Part shown: one piece after another, positions 9,064 through 17,833 of the stretch
Numbering within the stretch: position 1 is the stretch's first letter
Layout of the letters: each line of letters begins with the position of its first letter
DNA from: Peribacillus kribbensis DSM 17871
Lineage (GTDB): Bacteria > Bacillota > Bacilli > Bacillales > DSM-1321
Direction: 5' to 3'
Assembly: GCF_000430765.1 (NCBI RefSeq)
Contig: NZ_KE387241.1
Span: forward strand, 205,617-269,616
DNA: 64,000 bases
The notes under the pieces: generated by a model
Told to the model about the DNA's origin: nothing
What the model saw: only the letters and a program-made list of their open reading frames with translations
The model's database searches: none
Program-made: the position numbers and the translations under genes

Positions 9064-9594
9064 TTACGCTTCAGTTAAAACTAGTTCTGCAACAGCTTCT
9101 ACATGTCTGGTGTGTTGATTATAGACAATCCAACTGATATAGTGGTTGTTCACCTTAATTACAGACCTGCCACCCAGGTCTCAAGCGGTTTTGAAGTTTG
9201 CTAGCATCTGTTTTTTTTGAATCTTTAAGCATCCCTTTCAGTAAGAAGAATAGCCAATGAATATCCCTTCTTTTGTCCGCATTGCTCGAAATGTCAATTA
9301 ACTCTAGAGCTGTTTTAAATCAATTATAGGTGTTTTGGATAACATTTCTTTAATTGATACTGGATCTAGACTGAATTCACGGTAAGCAGCCATTGCCTTT
9401 TCTCCCCAACTTTCGTTGCCTGGCCCTATATAGTCTAGTCGAAGATTTCTGACCACTTGTATAGCTCTATGCGCCCACTCAACAAATTCGTTTTGGTTGC
9501 AATACAGAACATCATTTCCAAGAGTAATAGCGGCGGCTTCAATTGTTTTAGAATGAGTTATTATTACTCGAATAAATTCCGTATCGGGGCTCAA
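9064..9594 (-). pseudogene. Frameshifted gene of unknown function
   Basis: The intact piece 9304-9594 encodes 96 residues ending IIDLKQL, but a neighbouring frame continues the sense as LELIDISSNADKRRD and then HWLFFLLKGMLKDSKK. Near 9170 a third frame takes over as GGRSVIKVNNHYISWIV, ending at a TAA at 9064 just ahead of a good terminator. The three pieces join into one protein of about 175 residues if two frameshifts are mended. The 5' end is also doubtful: the reading begins at a TTG without a ribosome binding site, immediately after a stem-loop. I do not recognise the family. Confidence 0.6.
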
Positions 9595-9600
9595 TGATGT

Positions 9601-9645
9601 GTAGTCAAAAGGACCAACGTGTCAACGTTGATCCCTTATGACTAC
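9601..9645. repeat. Long imperfect hairpin between two decayed genes
   Basis: GTAGTCA at 9601-9607 pairs with TGACTAC at 9639-9645, with inner pairs CAACGT/ACGTTG. On the plus strand it is followed by CCC and seven T, giving terminator form, although no plus-strand gene precedes it. It overlaps the last codons of the methyltransferase remnant. Confidence 0.6.
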
Positions 9646-10338
9646 CCTTTTTTTATTTTTAACATCAAATTAGCATTTGTTTGAAATTCATATGGTACTT
9701 TCACTTCTTCAACTGTACAGCCACTGTCAGCCAGATAACTTATTAATATATCTAAATGCTCATATCTTTTTCCCTCCAAATCAACTAAAGGAAAAATACG
9801 AACTTCCTCTTTCGTAACCCTCAATAATTCATTCAGCGTTTCAATGTGAAATTGATAATCTAATCTATCCGAATACATAAATAGAAAATGCGCAGAGAGA
9901 AGAATATCAAATTCTTCATTACTAAACGGCAAAGAAGGTAAAGTTACAGGGAAGCATCTTTCATTGGATTCCCTCATATCTTTAGCACATTCTTGTAAGG
10001 CACTTAAACGATGTTTTCTAAGGCCTTCTATATCATTGTAATATTCCCATTTATAATTGTCTTGGGCTTTCCCCATATGCTCCATAGCGTGTTCAATATC
10101 CTGGAGACCTTTATTTTTTAGGTCTTCACCCGAATGGTAATACGCAATATCGCAAGCTGTTACATCTAAACCTATCCTGTTACCAACAGCAGTAAGCTCC
10201 TGCTGGACAATCGAGTATTCTCTTTCCTTGCAGCTCTCCCTCTGAAAGAGAGAACATATTCAAATACTCTTCAAAGGTCCTCCCAATAAGAACAATTCGT
10301 TCTAAATCTAACTTTGTACTCTGCTCAACTTTACTCAA
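9642..10338 (-). pseudogene. Class I SAM-dependent methyltransferase, frameshifted
   Basis: From a TTG at 10338 with AGAGGTGA upstream, the protein begins MSKVEQSTKLDLERIV and reaches the SAM-binding motif I as KRILDCPAGA before a stop. One frame over, the sequence goes on as TAVGNRIGLDVTACDIAYY and then runs open from 10085 to 9642 with the motif FDILLSAHFLFMYSDR typical of small SAM methyltransferases. One frameshift near 10200 splits what would be a protein of about 230 residues. The ORF at 9642-10085 alone lacks the cofactor-binding glycine loop, so it should not be active. Confidence 0.8.
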
Positions 10339-10655
10339 CTAAACTCACCTCTTCTAAAAAGATTATATTTATATTAGCACGACTAATTGGAAATGTTAGC
10401 CTGTTTTTTTAATGTTCAGTAATCTACACTGTTAGCAAATAGAAAAAATGGTATGTTCTGAGTTTAGTCAAAACAAGGAATAATTAATTGAACCTTAATA
10501 GATTATTTAGTGAAAATTAAGGGTTATGTAATAGATTGGTCAAATAAATTAAAAATGCTAGTAGTGAATAAAAATGCTCAAATAAATCGAATAAATTATT
10601 TTTAAATGATGAGATTAAATTAACTTTGTATCTTAGGGAAGGCTGGCTTTAAATA
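10339..10655. other. AT-rich intergenic gap
   Basis: No coding frame, hairpin or RNA gene can be supported here. Base composition is clearly more AT-rich than the housekeeping parts of the window and continues into the glycosyltransferase gene, so the gap may mark the left side of an acquired segment. Confidence 0.5.
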
Positions 10656-12137
10656 ATGGAGAGATTAATAAATAAAAAATCGACTATGTTTTTTATCGTT
10701 TCTATACTATGTTTGCTATCCATGGCTGCATATAATGTCTTTTATAAATTGGGAAACTTTCCGATTTATAGCTGGGATGAAGCGAGGCATGGTGTAAGTG
10801 CATTCGAAATGATTAAAAGTGGAAACTTTATTATTAATAAGTATAGGGGGCACTTTGATTATTGGAATCTAAAGCCTCCGCTTAGTTTTTGGGCAATTAT
10901 CTTGGGATACAAAATTGCTGGTTTTAATGAGCTTGGATTGAGAATTTGCTCAGCCATTTTCTCAATGGGAACAATAACGATAACAGCCGTTTTTTTATAC
11001 AAAAAACAGGGGAAGTTAGCTTCAATTATTTCAACATTAGTTTTGGCAACGTGTACGCAATATATAACCAATCATGCCTCAAGAACAGGAGATGCAGATT
11101 CTCTTTTTGTATTTCTCTTTACAGTTGCAATACTATCTCTAATGCTAGCAGATCGAAATCTTAATTGGCTATATGGTTCAGGTATAGCGTTTTCTCTTGC
11201 TTTTTTAACTAAAAGTTGGCATGCAGGAAACATTGTTGTCATTATGGGCCTATTTCTTTTTTTTACTAAGAAATATAAAACTCTGTCTTTCAAAAATTGG
11301 ATGACTCTGTGTATGTTCATGATCTTGCCTATTGTTGTTTGGGGAGCAATTCGATACCAATATGACGGTACTGAATTTTTTAAAAACATGATATTTTATG
11401 ATTTACTTCACAGATCAACCTCGACAATTGAGCATCATACAGGAGGCATGTTTTACTACATTAATAATTTGTTTCGTTTTTCTCTATTATGGGGGATCAT
11501 TTTAATTTTTCTATTGCTTCTTAATAAAGGCATATCTTTTAAGAGAATCAGGGCGAAAAAAAATGATTTTTGGATTGGTAATACTCTATGGGTTCTGGTT
11601 CCATTCATTTTGTTTACTGTAGCAACAACAAAGGTCAGATGGTATATTCTCCCGATTTACCCTGCTCTCTCAATTATCATTGGTACTGTTGCAAGTCAAT
11701 TGCTGCATAAGGGAAATTGGTTTATAAAGGTGCTTCTTTCCATATCCATTTTGTCCGTTGCAGCTTATTATGAAATGCAAATTGATAAATATATTAATTA
11801 CCCTCCAGTAAACCCAAAACAGAGTTTGATTGAAAAAGTGAAGGATAACACTCACACGAAGGGTGACTTATTATATATATACCAACCAACAGGAAAAGTA
11901 AACTGGCTTCAAAGCGAAGTTCTGACAGCAGAGCTGACAGGTAATTTAAAAGTTGAAAATGATGGTCTTAATGATTTTCTAAGGAAACAGAAATCACTCC
12001 TTTTAATACCGAGAGAAGAGAATTGTGTCTATTTATTAAAATCTCATGGATTGAAGATTATTGCCTCCAATAAATGGGGCTGCATGGCTTATAAACAGGG
12101 ATTAGGGATTTATCCAAAGTCCAAGACGAGACCATAA
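10656..12137 (+). CDS. ArnT/PMT-family membrane glycosyltransferase
   Basis: A 493-residue polytopic protein resembling 4-amino-4-deoxy-L-arabinose transferase and other GT-C enzymes that use polyprenyl-phosphate sugars. The first extracytoplasmic loop carries YSWDEARHGVSAFEM, the acidic catalytic motif of the family, followed by FDYWNLKPPLSFW and about ten hydrophobic helices. The C-terminal soluble part is short. It would transfer a sugar from undecaprenyl-phosphate-sugar to an envelope acceptor on the outer face of the membrane; the acceptor is unknown. The gene is AT-rich and flanked by decayed genes and a recombinase tail, which suggests lateral transfer. No adjacent sugar-synthesis genes are present. 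Confidence 0.82.
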   Translation: MERLINKKSTMFFIVSILCLLSMAAYNVFYKLGNFPIYSWDEARHGVSAFEMIKSGNFIINKYRGHFDYWNLKPPLSFWAIILGYKIAGFNELGLRICSAIFSMGTITITAVFLYKKQGKLASIISTLVLATCTQYITNHASRTGDADSLFVFLFTVAILSLMLADRNLNWLYGSGIAFSLAFLTKSWHAGNIVVIMGLFLFFTKKYKTLSFKNWMTLCMFMILPIVVWGAIRYQYDGTEFFKNMIFYDLLHRSTSTIEHHTGGMFYYINNLFRFSLLWGIILIFLLLLNKGISFKRIRAKKNDFWIGNTLWVLVPFILFTVATTKVRWYILPIYPALSIIIGTVASQLLHKGNWFIKVLLSISILSVAAYYEMQIDKYINYPPVNPKQSLIEKVKDNTHTKGDLLYIYQPTGKVNWLQSEVLTAELTGNLKVENDGLNDFLRKQKSLLLIPREENCVYLLKSHGLKIIASNKWGCMAYKQGLGIYPKSKTRP

Positions 12138-12181
12138 GTGAAATATTCTAACTGAAAAAATTAAACAAAAATAACAAAACA

Positions 12182-12198
12182 GCTGAGATTTTCTCAGC
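12182..12198 (+). terminator. Terminator after glycosyltransferase gene
   Basis: GCTGAGA/TCTCAGC stem with a TTT loop and a T-rich tail on the plus strand, 45 bp after the stop codon. Confidence 0.75.
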
Positions 12199-12237
12199 CA
12201 TTTTACATTTTTCATCAAAAATATCAAAATCAAGCTG

Positions 12238-12381
12238 ATGAAACTCAAAAAGAATTTGTCTAAATTCTCAAAAGTCGATGTCCTAACCCCTGAATTGTCA
12301 CATCGACTAATCGATCGAATTGAAATAAAAGCAGACGGAACAGCGAGGATCTTTAATAGATTCTCTGTCCCTTCTGCTTGA
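12238..12381 (+). pseudogene. Serine recombinase C-terminal remnant
   Basis: A 47-codon plus-strand reading contains VLTPELSHRLIDRIEIKADG followed by an RIF.RFS segment and a stop. This resembles the C-terminal end (DUF4368-type region) of large serine recombinases found on Gram-positive mobile elements. No catalytic domain is nearby, so it is only a relic. The assignment rests on my recognition of this segment and should be treated as moderate. Confidence 0.5.
12330..12378 (-). terminator. Terminator of the RNA methyltransferase gene
   Basis: Imperfect inverted repeat of about 20 bp per arm (AGCAGAAGGGACAGAG pairing with CTCGCTGTTCCGTCTGCT) followed by TTTATTT on the minus strand, 6 bp past the stop at 12384. 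It lies inside the recombinase-like remnant of the opposite strand. Confidence 0.8.
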
Positions 12382-12383
12382 TT

Positions 12384-13772
12384 TTAACGTAAAACTAGCA
12401 ACGCACAGCTCTCCACATGGACTGTATGCGGGAATAAATCAACCGGCTGCACGACCTTTAAGGAATATCCGAATTGTTCAAGCTCCTTAATATCAATAGC
12501 AAATGTATCCGGGTTGCAGGATACATAAACAATTCGTTCCGGCTTGGCACGCCCGATTCTTCTCATCACTTTTCCGCCTGCACCTGAACGCGGCGGATCA
12601 AGCAGCAATAATTCCGGAGTACCAAAGCTCTCCAGCACTTCGTCGATTCCTTTGCGCGCATCCTTTGCCAGGAAGTACGTATTGTCGAATCCATTATCCG
12701 CTGCATTCCGTTTCGCTGATGCGATGGAAGTCTCCACAATTTCAATTCCAGCCAGTTTTCCTACTCTGTCCGCAAACGGAAGAGAAAAGGTACCGACACC
12801 ACAGAACAGATCAATCATTTTTTCTGTTTTCTTAGGCTGTCCCATTTCAATGGCCAGGTCCACCAATTTCTGTGCCTGCACCGGGTTGGTTTGGAAGAAG
12901 GTATCAAACCAAAGACGGAAGCGGTAGCCATCCATTTCATCATAAATAAAATCACGGCCTGCGAGGATATGGGTTTCTTCTGACTGGGTACGGTCCGCCC
13001 AATCCGTATTCTCCAGCCATAACAGGCTTTTTACCTGCGGGAATTTTTCGGTAATGCGCTGCACTAAATCATCAGCAGCCTCTTTCAATTCACCAGCCGG
13101 TGCTTCTGTTGCGAATAACGCCAGCATCATTTCACCGGTCGCGAATGACTGCCGTACCATCAAGTGCCTTAAAAGGCCTTCATGAAGATCCTTATTATAT
13201 CCGGATAATTGATGGCTTTTCGCCCAATCTGCGACTTCCATGGCACCCGCCACCATTTCTTCACCGGCAATCAAGCAGGTTTCAAGAGAAATGATTTTCC
13301 GGAAGTTTCCCTGCTCATGCAGACCAAGGGAACCGTCCGGCGAAAATGTAAATTCCATTTTATTGCGGTACCGCCAAGGGTTGTCCATCCCGATCGTATC
13401 CAGTACGAGATTAGGATCGAACCCTTGCGCTTCAATGGCATCCTTCACATGATTCGTCTTCTCATTAAGCTGTCCTTCGTATTGCCAGTGCTGCCACACA
13501 CAGCCGCCGCATTTCTCGAAGTGCGGACATGCTGCTGCAATTCGTTCAGGATGTGCCTCAAGAATTTCATTTGGCACCGCCAATCTTCTTCTTTTCTCAG
13601 GCATATCCACCGTAACATCCACCTTTTCACCAGGAAGAGTCCGCGGAATTGTCAGCTTCAGCTTCTTCATACTGCCCTGGTCGTTCTCACGCCACACCGC
13701 AGCCTGCCCAGAACCCTTTTTATCTAATTGACGGATCTCCGCCACTATTCTTTCTCCTACAGTCACTGTCAA
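12384..13772 (-). CDS. 23S rRNA m5U methyltransferase, RumA/TrmA family (Fe-S type)
   Basis: A 462-residue enzyme: N-terminal TRAM domain (about 1-65), a four-cysteine cluster site made of CPHFEKCGGC near residue 80 plus the cysteine in LETCLI, and a C-terminal Rossmann methyltransferase. Catalytic motifs are LFCGVGTFSLPFA, LLLDPPRSG, the nucleophile in VYVSCNPDT and the general base glutamate in HVESC. Family members place a methyl group on C5 of uridine in rRNA or tRNA using SAM. The start is a TTG with GGGGG upstream. A paralogue without most of the cysteines is at 26515-27900. The exact uridine target is not predictable. Confidence 0.9.
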   Translation of the reverse strand: MTVTVGERIVAEIRQLDKKGSGQAAVWRENDQGSMKKLKLTIPRTLPGEKVDVTVDMPEKRRRLAVPNEILEAHPERIAAACPHFEKCGGCVWQHWQYEGQLNEKTNHVKDAIEAQGFDPNLVLDTIGMDNPWRYRNKMEFTFSPDGSLGLHEQGNFRKIISLETCLIAGEEMVAGAMEVADWAKSHQLSGYNKDLHEGLLRHLMVRQSFATGEMMLALFATEAPAGELKEAADDLVQRITEKFPQVKSLLWLENTDWADRTQSEETHILAGRDFIYDEMDGYRFRLWFDTFFQTNPVQAQKLVDLAIEMGQPKKTEKMIDLFCGVGTFSLPFADRVGKLAGIEIVETSIASAKRNAADNGFDNTYFLAKDARKGIDEVLESFGTPELLLLDPPRSGAGGKVMRRIGRAKPERIVYVSCNPDTFAIDIKELEQFGYSLKVVQPVDLFPHTVHVESCALLVLR

Positions 13773-13967
13773 AGAAATTTCCCCCTTTTATATTCACTCG
13801 CTCTATTTATTAAAAGTCTTGAAATGACTCATGAATTTTCATGCACACTAACCTAATAGTATAAAGGATACATACTCAATATGGGACTAGTAGATTTTAA
13901 CACATTTATGAGGGAATCTAACAGGGGGTAATAAAGGTGCCGGATACTGCTGGATTCGGGCACCAAA

Positions 13968-14384
13968 TTAAAGCAGGATGATTTTGTATTTTTTTACTTC
14001 TAAAAAGTGTATAAACTTTTGCACTAGAAAATCAGCAGAATGGTCGATTCCATCCTGCAGGCGAAAAAGAATCACACCAACAATCAGTCCTGACACAGCA
14101 TATAGTTCTTTCTCTGCTGCCATGCTGATAGCCTGCTTTAGAAAAAACTCACTGAGCTGATTCAGCATCCCGGGAATCGGATCGGGGGGTGCAATAGTCT
14201 CTGCTCGTGATATGAACGATTGATCTATGGTCCGCCAAGTATGTGAACAAGCACACCAGCACATCTTCAGCTTCCGGGATAGACAATTTTTTGATTTAAA
14301 GCTTTTTTTCATGAGAAGGGTGTTTTCTTTCAGGCGAAATGATTGATCACTTAGATATGATAAAAAGAAAAGAAGCAGGGGCAT
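13968..14384 (-). pseudogene. Degraded ORF, possibly TetR-type C-terminal part
   Basis: A 138-residue reading with no ribosome binding site. Its last 70 residues (from PGMLNQLSEFFLKQA onward) look like a helical ligand-binding domain of a TetR regulator. A neighbouring frame just upstream reads DVLVCLFTYLADHRSIVHI, which would fit before it if one frameshift were mended. No DNA-binding domain is found. It is probably a decayed regulator gene; the assignment is weak. Confidence 0.3.
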
Positions 14385-14413
14385 ATACTCCGTTCCCCCT
14401 GCTCTTTTCCTAT

Positions 14414-14563
14414 TTAGTGTTCAACCCTTACAACTTCATGGCCGCACTGTTTACACTTTCCTCTTAAAACAAATCCTGCTTTGCCCTCGTCAACTGTATA
14501 ACTTTCAATCGTGACGGCATCTATGCTCGAACAAAAAACATTCTTAGTAAGGCGGAGAGCCAT
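14414..14563 (-). CDS. Small protein, 49 residues, unknown
   Basis: Reads MALRLTKNVFCSSIDAVT and ends CKQCGHEVVRVEH, with a CxxC pair near the C-terminus that could be half of a zinc ribbon. Sense continues upstream in frame as DLDRRNKK, so the gene may be longer or its beginning lost. No clear ribosome binding site is present. Confidence 0.4.
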   Translation of the reverse strand: MALRLTKNVFCSSIDAVTIESYTVDEGKAGFVLRGKCKQCGHEVVRVEH

Positions 14564-14672
14564 TTTTTTATTGCGTCTATCTAAATCGCACTTTCATTAA
14601 GGTTGTAACCCCACTATATCCTCTACAGGTGTTGAGTGTATTTGGCAGCCAACATAAGAAGTGTCAGCCGGC

Positions 14673-16082
14673 TCATTCTTCTCCCCCAGGAAGCTCGACA
14701 GTAATTGGTTTTAACTCCTTAGATGGGACAAAGCTAGAAAAATCAAACAGCATAATGGTGTTTTCTAGTTTAAAATTCTCAATCCTTTCTTCTCCGCTCA
14801 GGTCAAAAGTAGATTGGAAGTGTGCTGCCTCCTTATCAATCATTTTTACTTTATTAAATGGTATACCATGGTTTTTAGGCGGCCAAGCATTGTCAGGGTC
14901 AATCTTATCTAAATATTCCTTATCAACCAGCCAGAATAGGTATTTCAAATTATGGTTAATTGTTTCAAGTTTACCTTCACTCAAATTCTTCGGAAGCCCT
15001 TTAAGTTGATAATCTATTACCAATTTCTCACCGTTTTGAGTAACATCATTTACCTGTAGGCCTAAATTAAACCGTGTGCTTTTTAAGGTGAAAGATTTAC
15101 TATTCAAAAGCTTTTGTACTTTGGGATCTGCTGCCGACAAATACGGATAAAAAGTAAGGGAAGTAGCAGTGGAATTCAGCTTGGTCATTCCTTTCCGAAC
15201 CGTACTATGGTACCCATCTTCCTGTTTCGATTCTTCAAGTGTTGATCCATTCACAAACCTATATACTTTTCCTTTGTTATCAACGGCCTCTATTTCAATA
15301 TTTTCCCTTTTGTATTTCTGAATGGTCTCATAAACAATTGAAGAGGATGCTTTTGCAGTAAGAATTTCTTTTATACGAATTTTAACTCCATCTTCTGGAT
15401 ATCCTTTTTCCTGATTTATAGCGATTGTGCGATTTTTATCTTGCTGAATGGGAATATCAAATTTCCATTCGCCTTTTATTCCATTGATATTATGAATCGT
15501 TATAGGAAGAGTAGAATTCTCTTTAAATGATGGATATGGCCATTCCATTTTCCATTGAAAGTTATATCCATTTTCCACTTTCTTAATTCCATGTGATAAT
15601 CCTCTTAACCAGGGATCATGATCCCCATTTTTGTCTTCAAAGTTCAGATCAAAACTCACTTCCCCTTTTTCGTTATGCCCCTTTTCAACACCTTTATCTA
15701 CAAATCCTGTAATGGATACCACATTGCCATCAAAATAAGCACTGGTGAGTTTTACTGTCACTCCATTTTTTGTGACGGCTTGATTTAACTGGGTGACCGC
15801 ATGCTGATTGGCTAACTCCACACCTGCTGCATCATGAAAATCCTGAAAAATCCCTCCTATTAAAGGGGTTTTTGCCAATACTCGATTCACTGCAGGATTA
15901 ATAAATCCTGTAGTTACTGTAATCCCTAGCAGGGCAGCCGCCATCACGGCTGCAGCCAGCCCCTTTTTCCCCGTCTTTTTCCGTGGTGTGGTTTTATTTA
16001 ACCCTTTATTTATGGCCTCAAAAACTTTATCTTTTGGTACGGGTATTTGATCAATGGTCATTTTCATTTCCTTATTATCCAT
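14673..16082 (-). CDS. DUF4179-domain membrane protein, probable anti-sigma factor
   Basis: A 469-residue protein with a short cytoplasmic N-terminus (about 45 residues, ending in a lysine-rich KKTGKKG stretch), one transmembrane helix and a large extracytoplasmic region. The segment after the helix, [20 protein letters not shown], is the hallmark of DUF4179. The rest is beta-rich and of unknown fold. The start codon lies inside the end of the sigma factor gene (8-nt overlap), so the two are translationally coupled. By analogy with such pairs, the N-terminus would hold the sigma factor at the membrane until an envelope signal releases it. Confidence 0.85.
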   Translation of the reverse strand: MDNKEMKMTIDQIPVPKDKVFEAINKGLNKTTPRKKTGKKGLAAAVMAAALLGITVTTGFINPAVNRVLAKTPLIGGIFQDFHDAAGVELANQHAVTQLNQAVTKNGVTVKLTSAYFDGNVVSITGFVDKGVEKGHNEKGEVSFDLNFEDKNGDHDPWLRGLSHGIKKVENGYNFQWKMEWPYPSFKENSTLPITIHNINGIKGEWKFDIPIQQDKNRTIAINQEKGYPEDGVKIRIKEILTAKASSSIVYETIQKYKRENIEIEAVDNKGKVYRFVNGSTLEESKQEDGYHSTVRKGMTKLNSTATSLTFYPYLSAADPKVQKLLNSKSFTLKSTRFNLGLQVNDVTQNGEKLVIDYQLKGLPKNLSEGKLETINHNLKYLFWLVDKEYLDKIDPDNAWPPKNHGIPFNKVKMIDKEAAHFQSTFDLSGEERIENFKLENTIMLFDFSSFVPSKELKPITVELPGGEE

Positions 16083-16614
16083 GGCATGTGTCCTCCTCCA
16101 TTTTATAGGACTTTTTTAATTCCGCCTTTCCCCTGCTTAGATACGTTTTCACGGTACTTTCTGGAATGCCTAAAACATTGCTAATCGTTTTGATCGAGTA
16201 ATCGTGATAGTAAAATAGAATAATGACCGTGCGATATTTCTCCTTTAACTGCTGGATGGCATTTAGGAGCTGTAAAGATTGCTCAATGTTGGAATGGGTT
16301 TGATTCGGAAGGTTTGATAATATCTCCTCACTCAGCGGAACCACGTTACTTTTTCTTTTTAACAGCTGCCCCGAACATCGAATGACGATTCTAGTAAGCC
16401 AGGTCATAAAATATTCCGGCTGTCTTAAAGAATGAATGGATGTAAAGGCCTGATAGGCTGCCTCCTGGACCACATCCAATGCATCTTCTTCGTTATGTAC
16501 ATAAAGATACGCCGTTCGATAGATCCTTTCATAATGCATTTGAAGTAACTTTTCAAAGGCGCTCTTATTGCCTTTGATTGCTTTTCTAACCAGCCGATGG
16601 CTTTCATTTTTCAT
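16075..16614 (-). CDS. ECF RNA polymerase sigma factor
   Basis: A 179-residue sigma-70-family factor of the extracytoplasmic function type. Region 2 is visible as [20 protein letters not shown] and [12 protein letters not shown], region 4 as [18 protein letters not shown] followed by the helix-turn-helix [18 protein letters not shown]. It directs RNA polymerase to envelope-stress type promoters. It overlaps the DUF4179 gene, its likely anti-sigma factor. A probable autoregulated promoter lies upstream. The ribosome binding site AAGGGGGG is strong. Confidence 0.93.
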   Translation of the reverse strand: MKNESHRLVRKAIKGNKSAFEKLLQMHYERIYRTAYLYVHNEEDALDVVQEAAYQAFTSIHSLRQPEYFMTWLTRIVIRCSGQLLKRKSNVVPLSEEILSNLPNQTHSNIEQSLQLLNAIQQLKEKYRTVIILFYYHDYSIKTISNVLGIPESTVKTYLSRGKAELKKSYKMEEDTCHG

Positions 16615-16633
16615 TTTTTTCGCCCCCCTTACT

Positions 16634-16665
16634 AATTAGTGGAAACTATAGTAAAAAAAGTTTCA
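16634..16665 (-). promoter_or_regulatory. Putative ECF-type promoter of the sigma/anti-sigma operon
   Basis: On the minus strand TGAAAC (16660-16665) fits the -35 element of Bacillus ECF sigma factors and CCACTAATTA (about 16633-16642) sits where the -10 should be. The -35 also forms one arm of a GAAAC/GTTTC inverted repeat. The -10 does not match the usual CGTC form, so this is a tentative call. Confidence 0.45.
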
Positions 16666-16711
16666 AAAAGTTAAAATATCTTTTGATAAAAGCATGACTT
16701 GGCCATAAAAC

Positions 16712-16738
16712 AAGCAGAAACCATTTTGGTTTCTGCTT
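16712..16738 (-). terminator. Terminator after dipeptidase E gene
   Basis: Perfect 12-bp stem AAGCAGAAACCA/TGGTTTCTGCTT with a TTT loop and GTTTTAT after it on the minus strand. It is 118 bp beyond the stop codon of the peptidase gene. Confidence 0.85.
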
Positions 16739-16856
16739 ACTATAAAGTGGGCTATATGAGGCAGAGCATGAAATGCTGATAAAACGTCTGTCACTAAGCG
16801 GCACAAATGCTATGAATATTGTGCGATCGAGATTACACCCAAGAAGCATACCAAGA

Positions 16857-17525
16857 TCAAGGCATAAACCGTTTCCATTTCCCTTCCGATACAACTTCTA
16901 CCGCTCCATCGATTACTTTGATGGCGGTTTGATCATCCATTGCATACGCCGGTCCTTTCATCCCGGCTGCCCATTTCTCTGCCGCAGCCATCGTGTTATG
17001 CGGCAGCATTTCGTGATCCAGATGCGGGAACATGGAAAAATCCACTATACCCAGCGTTTCATCACCACCGTTTGGCGGAGTCCAGCCAACAAAGAATTCC
17101 CCGATGTTAGGGGACATCACCATACTTCCAGCACTCATTCCCACATAAACTGCGTCAAGTGACGGCAAAAGATCTGCCAGCCCGGACTGCCGCATCCAGT
17201 GGCTCAGATAGAGAGCATCGCCGCCCGCCGCCAGCAGAACGTCCGTTTCCCGTACCAGCGGCACCCAGCGGTCTTCACTGATACTCGGCAGCGCTGTGAG
17301 CTCCAGAACGCCGACGGATTTCCAGCCCAGGTTGACCATAGGATTATCTTCTTTACCGCTGATGAACTCCCAAGCTTTGACGCCGGGGCCAACCCATGGG
17401 TGACCGTACATCGCGGTGGGGATGCACAGGGCGTTGGACTCAGCAATCGGTTTGTCCAGCATATCAATCAACGTGTCATGGATGCTTTTGTTATTAATCC
17501 CTGCAGATGTAAGCAAAAGTTTCAT
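16857..17525 (-). CDS. Peptidase S51 family (dipeptidase E-like)
   Basis: A 222-residue cytoplasmic serine peptidase related to dipeptidase E (aspartyl dipeptidase) and cyanophycinase. The nucleophile elbow is GMSAGSM, preceded by LLAAGGDALYL and followed by FSMFPHLDHEM, which hold the family oxyanion and histidine positions. Length is normal. It is monocistronic. E. coli PepE cleaves Asp-X dipeptides, but the specificity of this protein is not known. Confidence 0.85.
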   Translation of the reverse strand: MKLLLTSAGINNKSIHDTLIDMLDKPIAESNALCIPTAMYGHPWVGPGVKAWEFISGKEDNPMVNLGWKSVGVLELTALPSISEDRWVPLVRETDVLLAAGGDALYLSHWMRQSGLADLLPSLDAVYVGMSAGSMVMSPNIGEFFVGWTPPNGGDETLGIVDFSMFPHLDHEMLPHNTMAAAEKWAAGMKGPAYAMDDQTAIKVIDGAVEVVSEGKWKRFMP

Positions 17526-17808
17526 AACCTCAGCTCCTTTTCTTTGCCCGCCTAATGTTAAACTATTCCGACATTTAAAAATTGACTGCAGCCTCTATTG
17601 GGACAGATTTGCCTGATACAAGAGCCAAACCGGCCCGATTTTGTTGTCCCTGTTATCGGTAATGCAGCTGCATTGGTGTATTATCTTAATGTTTATCTGA
17701 GGATGCAGTAAGAGTCAAGAGATAAATACTCTTTGTGCTATTACTTTTGCTATTTACCGTTTATGATTAACTGAAACAACATCAGATTTTTGGTTTCCAA
17801 AAAAATAA
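17526..17808. other. Intergenic region, nothing supported
   Basis: About 280 bp between the peptidase gene start and the terminator of the diguanylate cyclase gene. I see only short AT-rich stretches and no convincing coding frame. It should hold the peptidase promoter, but no strong -35/-10 pair stands out. Confidence 0.4.
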
Positions 17809-17833
17809 AAAGCCACTCATATGATGTGGCTTT
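17809..17833 (-). terminator. Terminator overlapping end of diguanylate cyclase gene
   Basis: AAAGCCAC/GTGGCTTT stem with a 9-nt loop that contains the stop codon, then TTTTTATTTTTTT on the minus strand. Confidence 0.85.
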
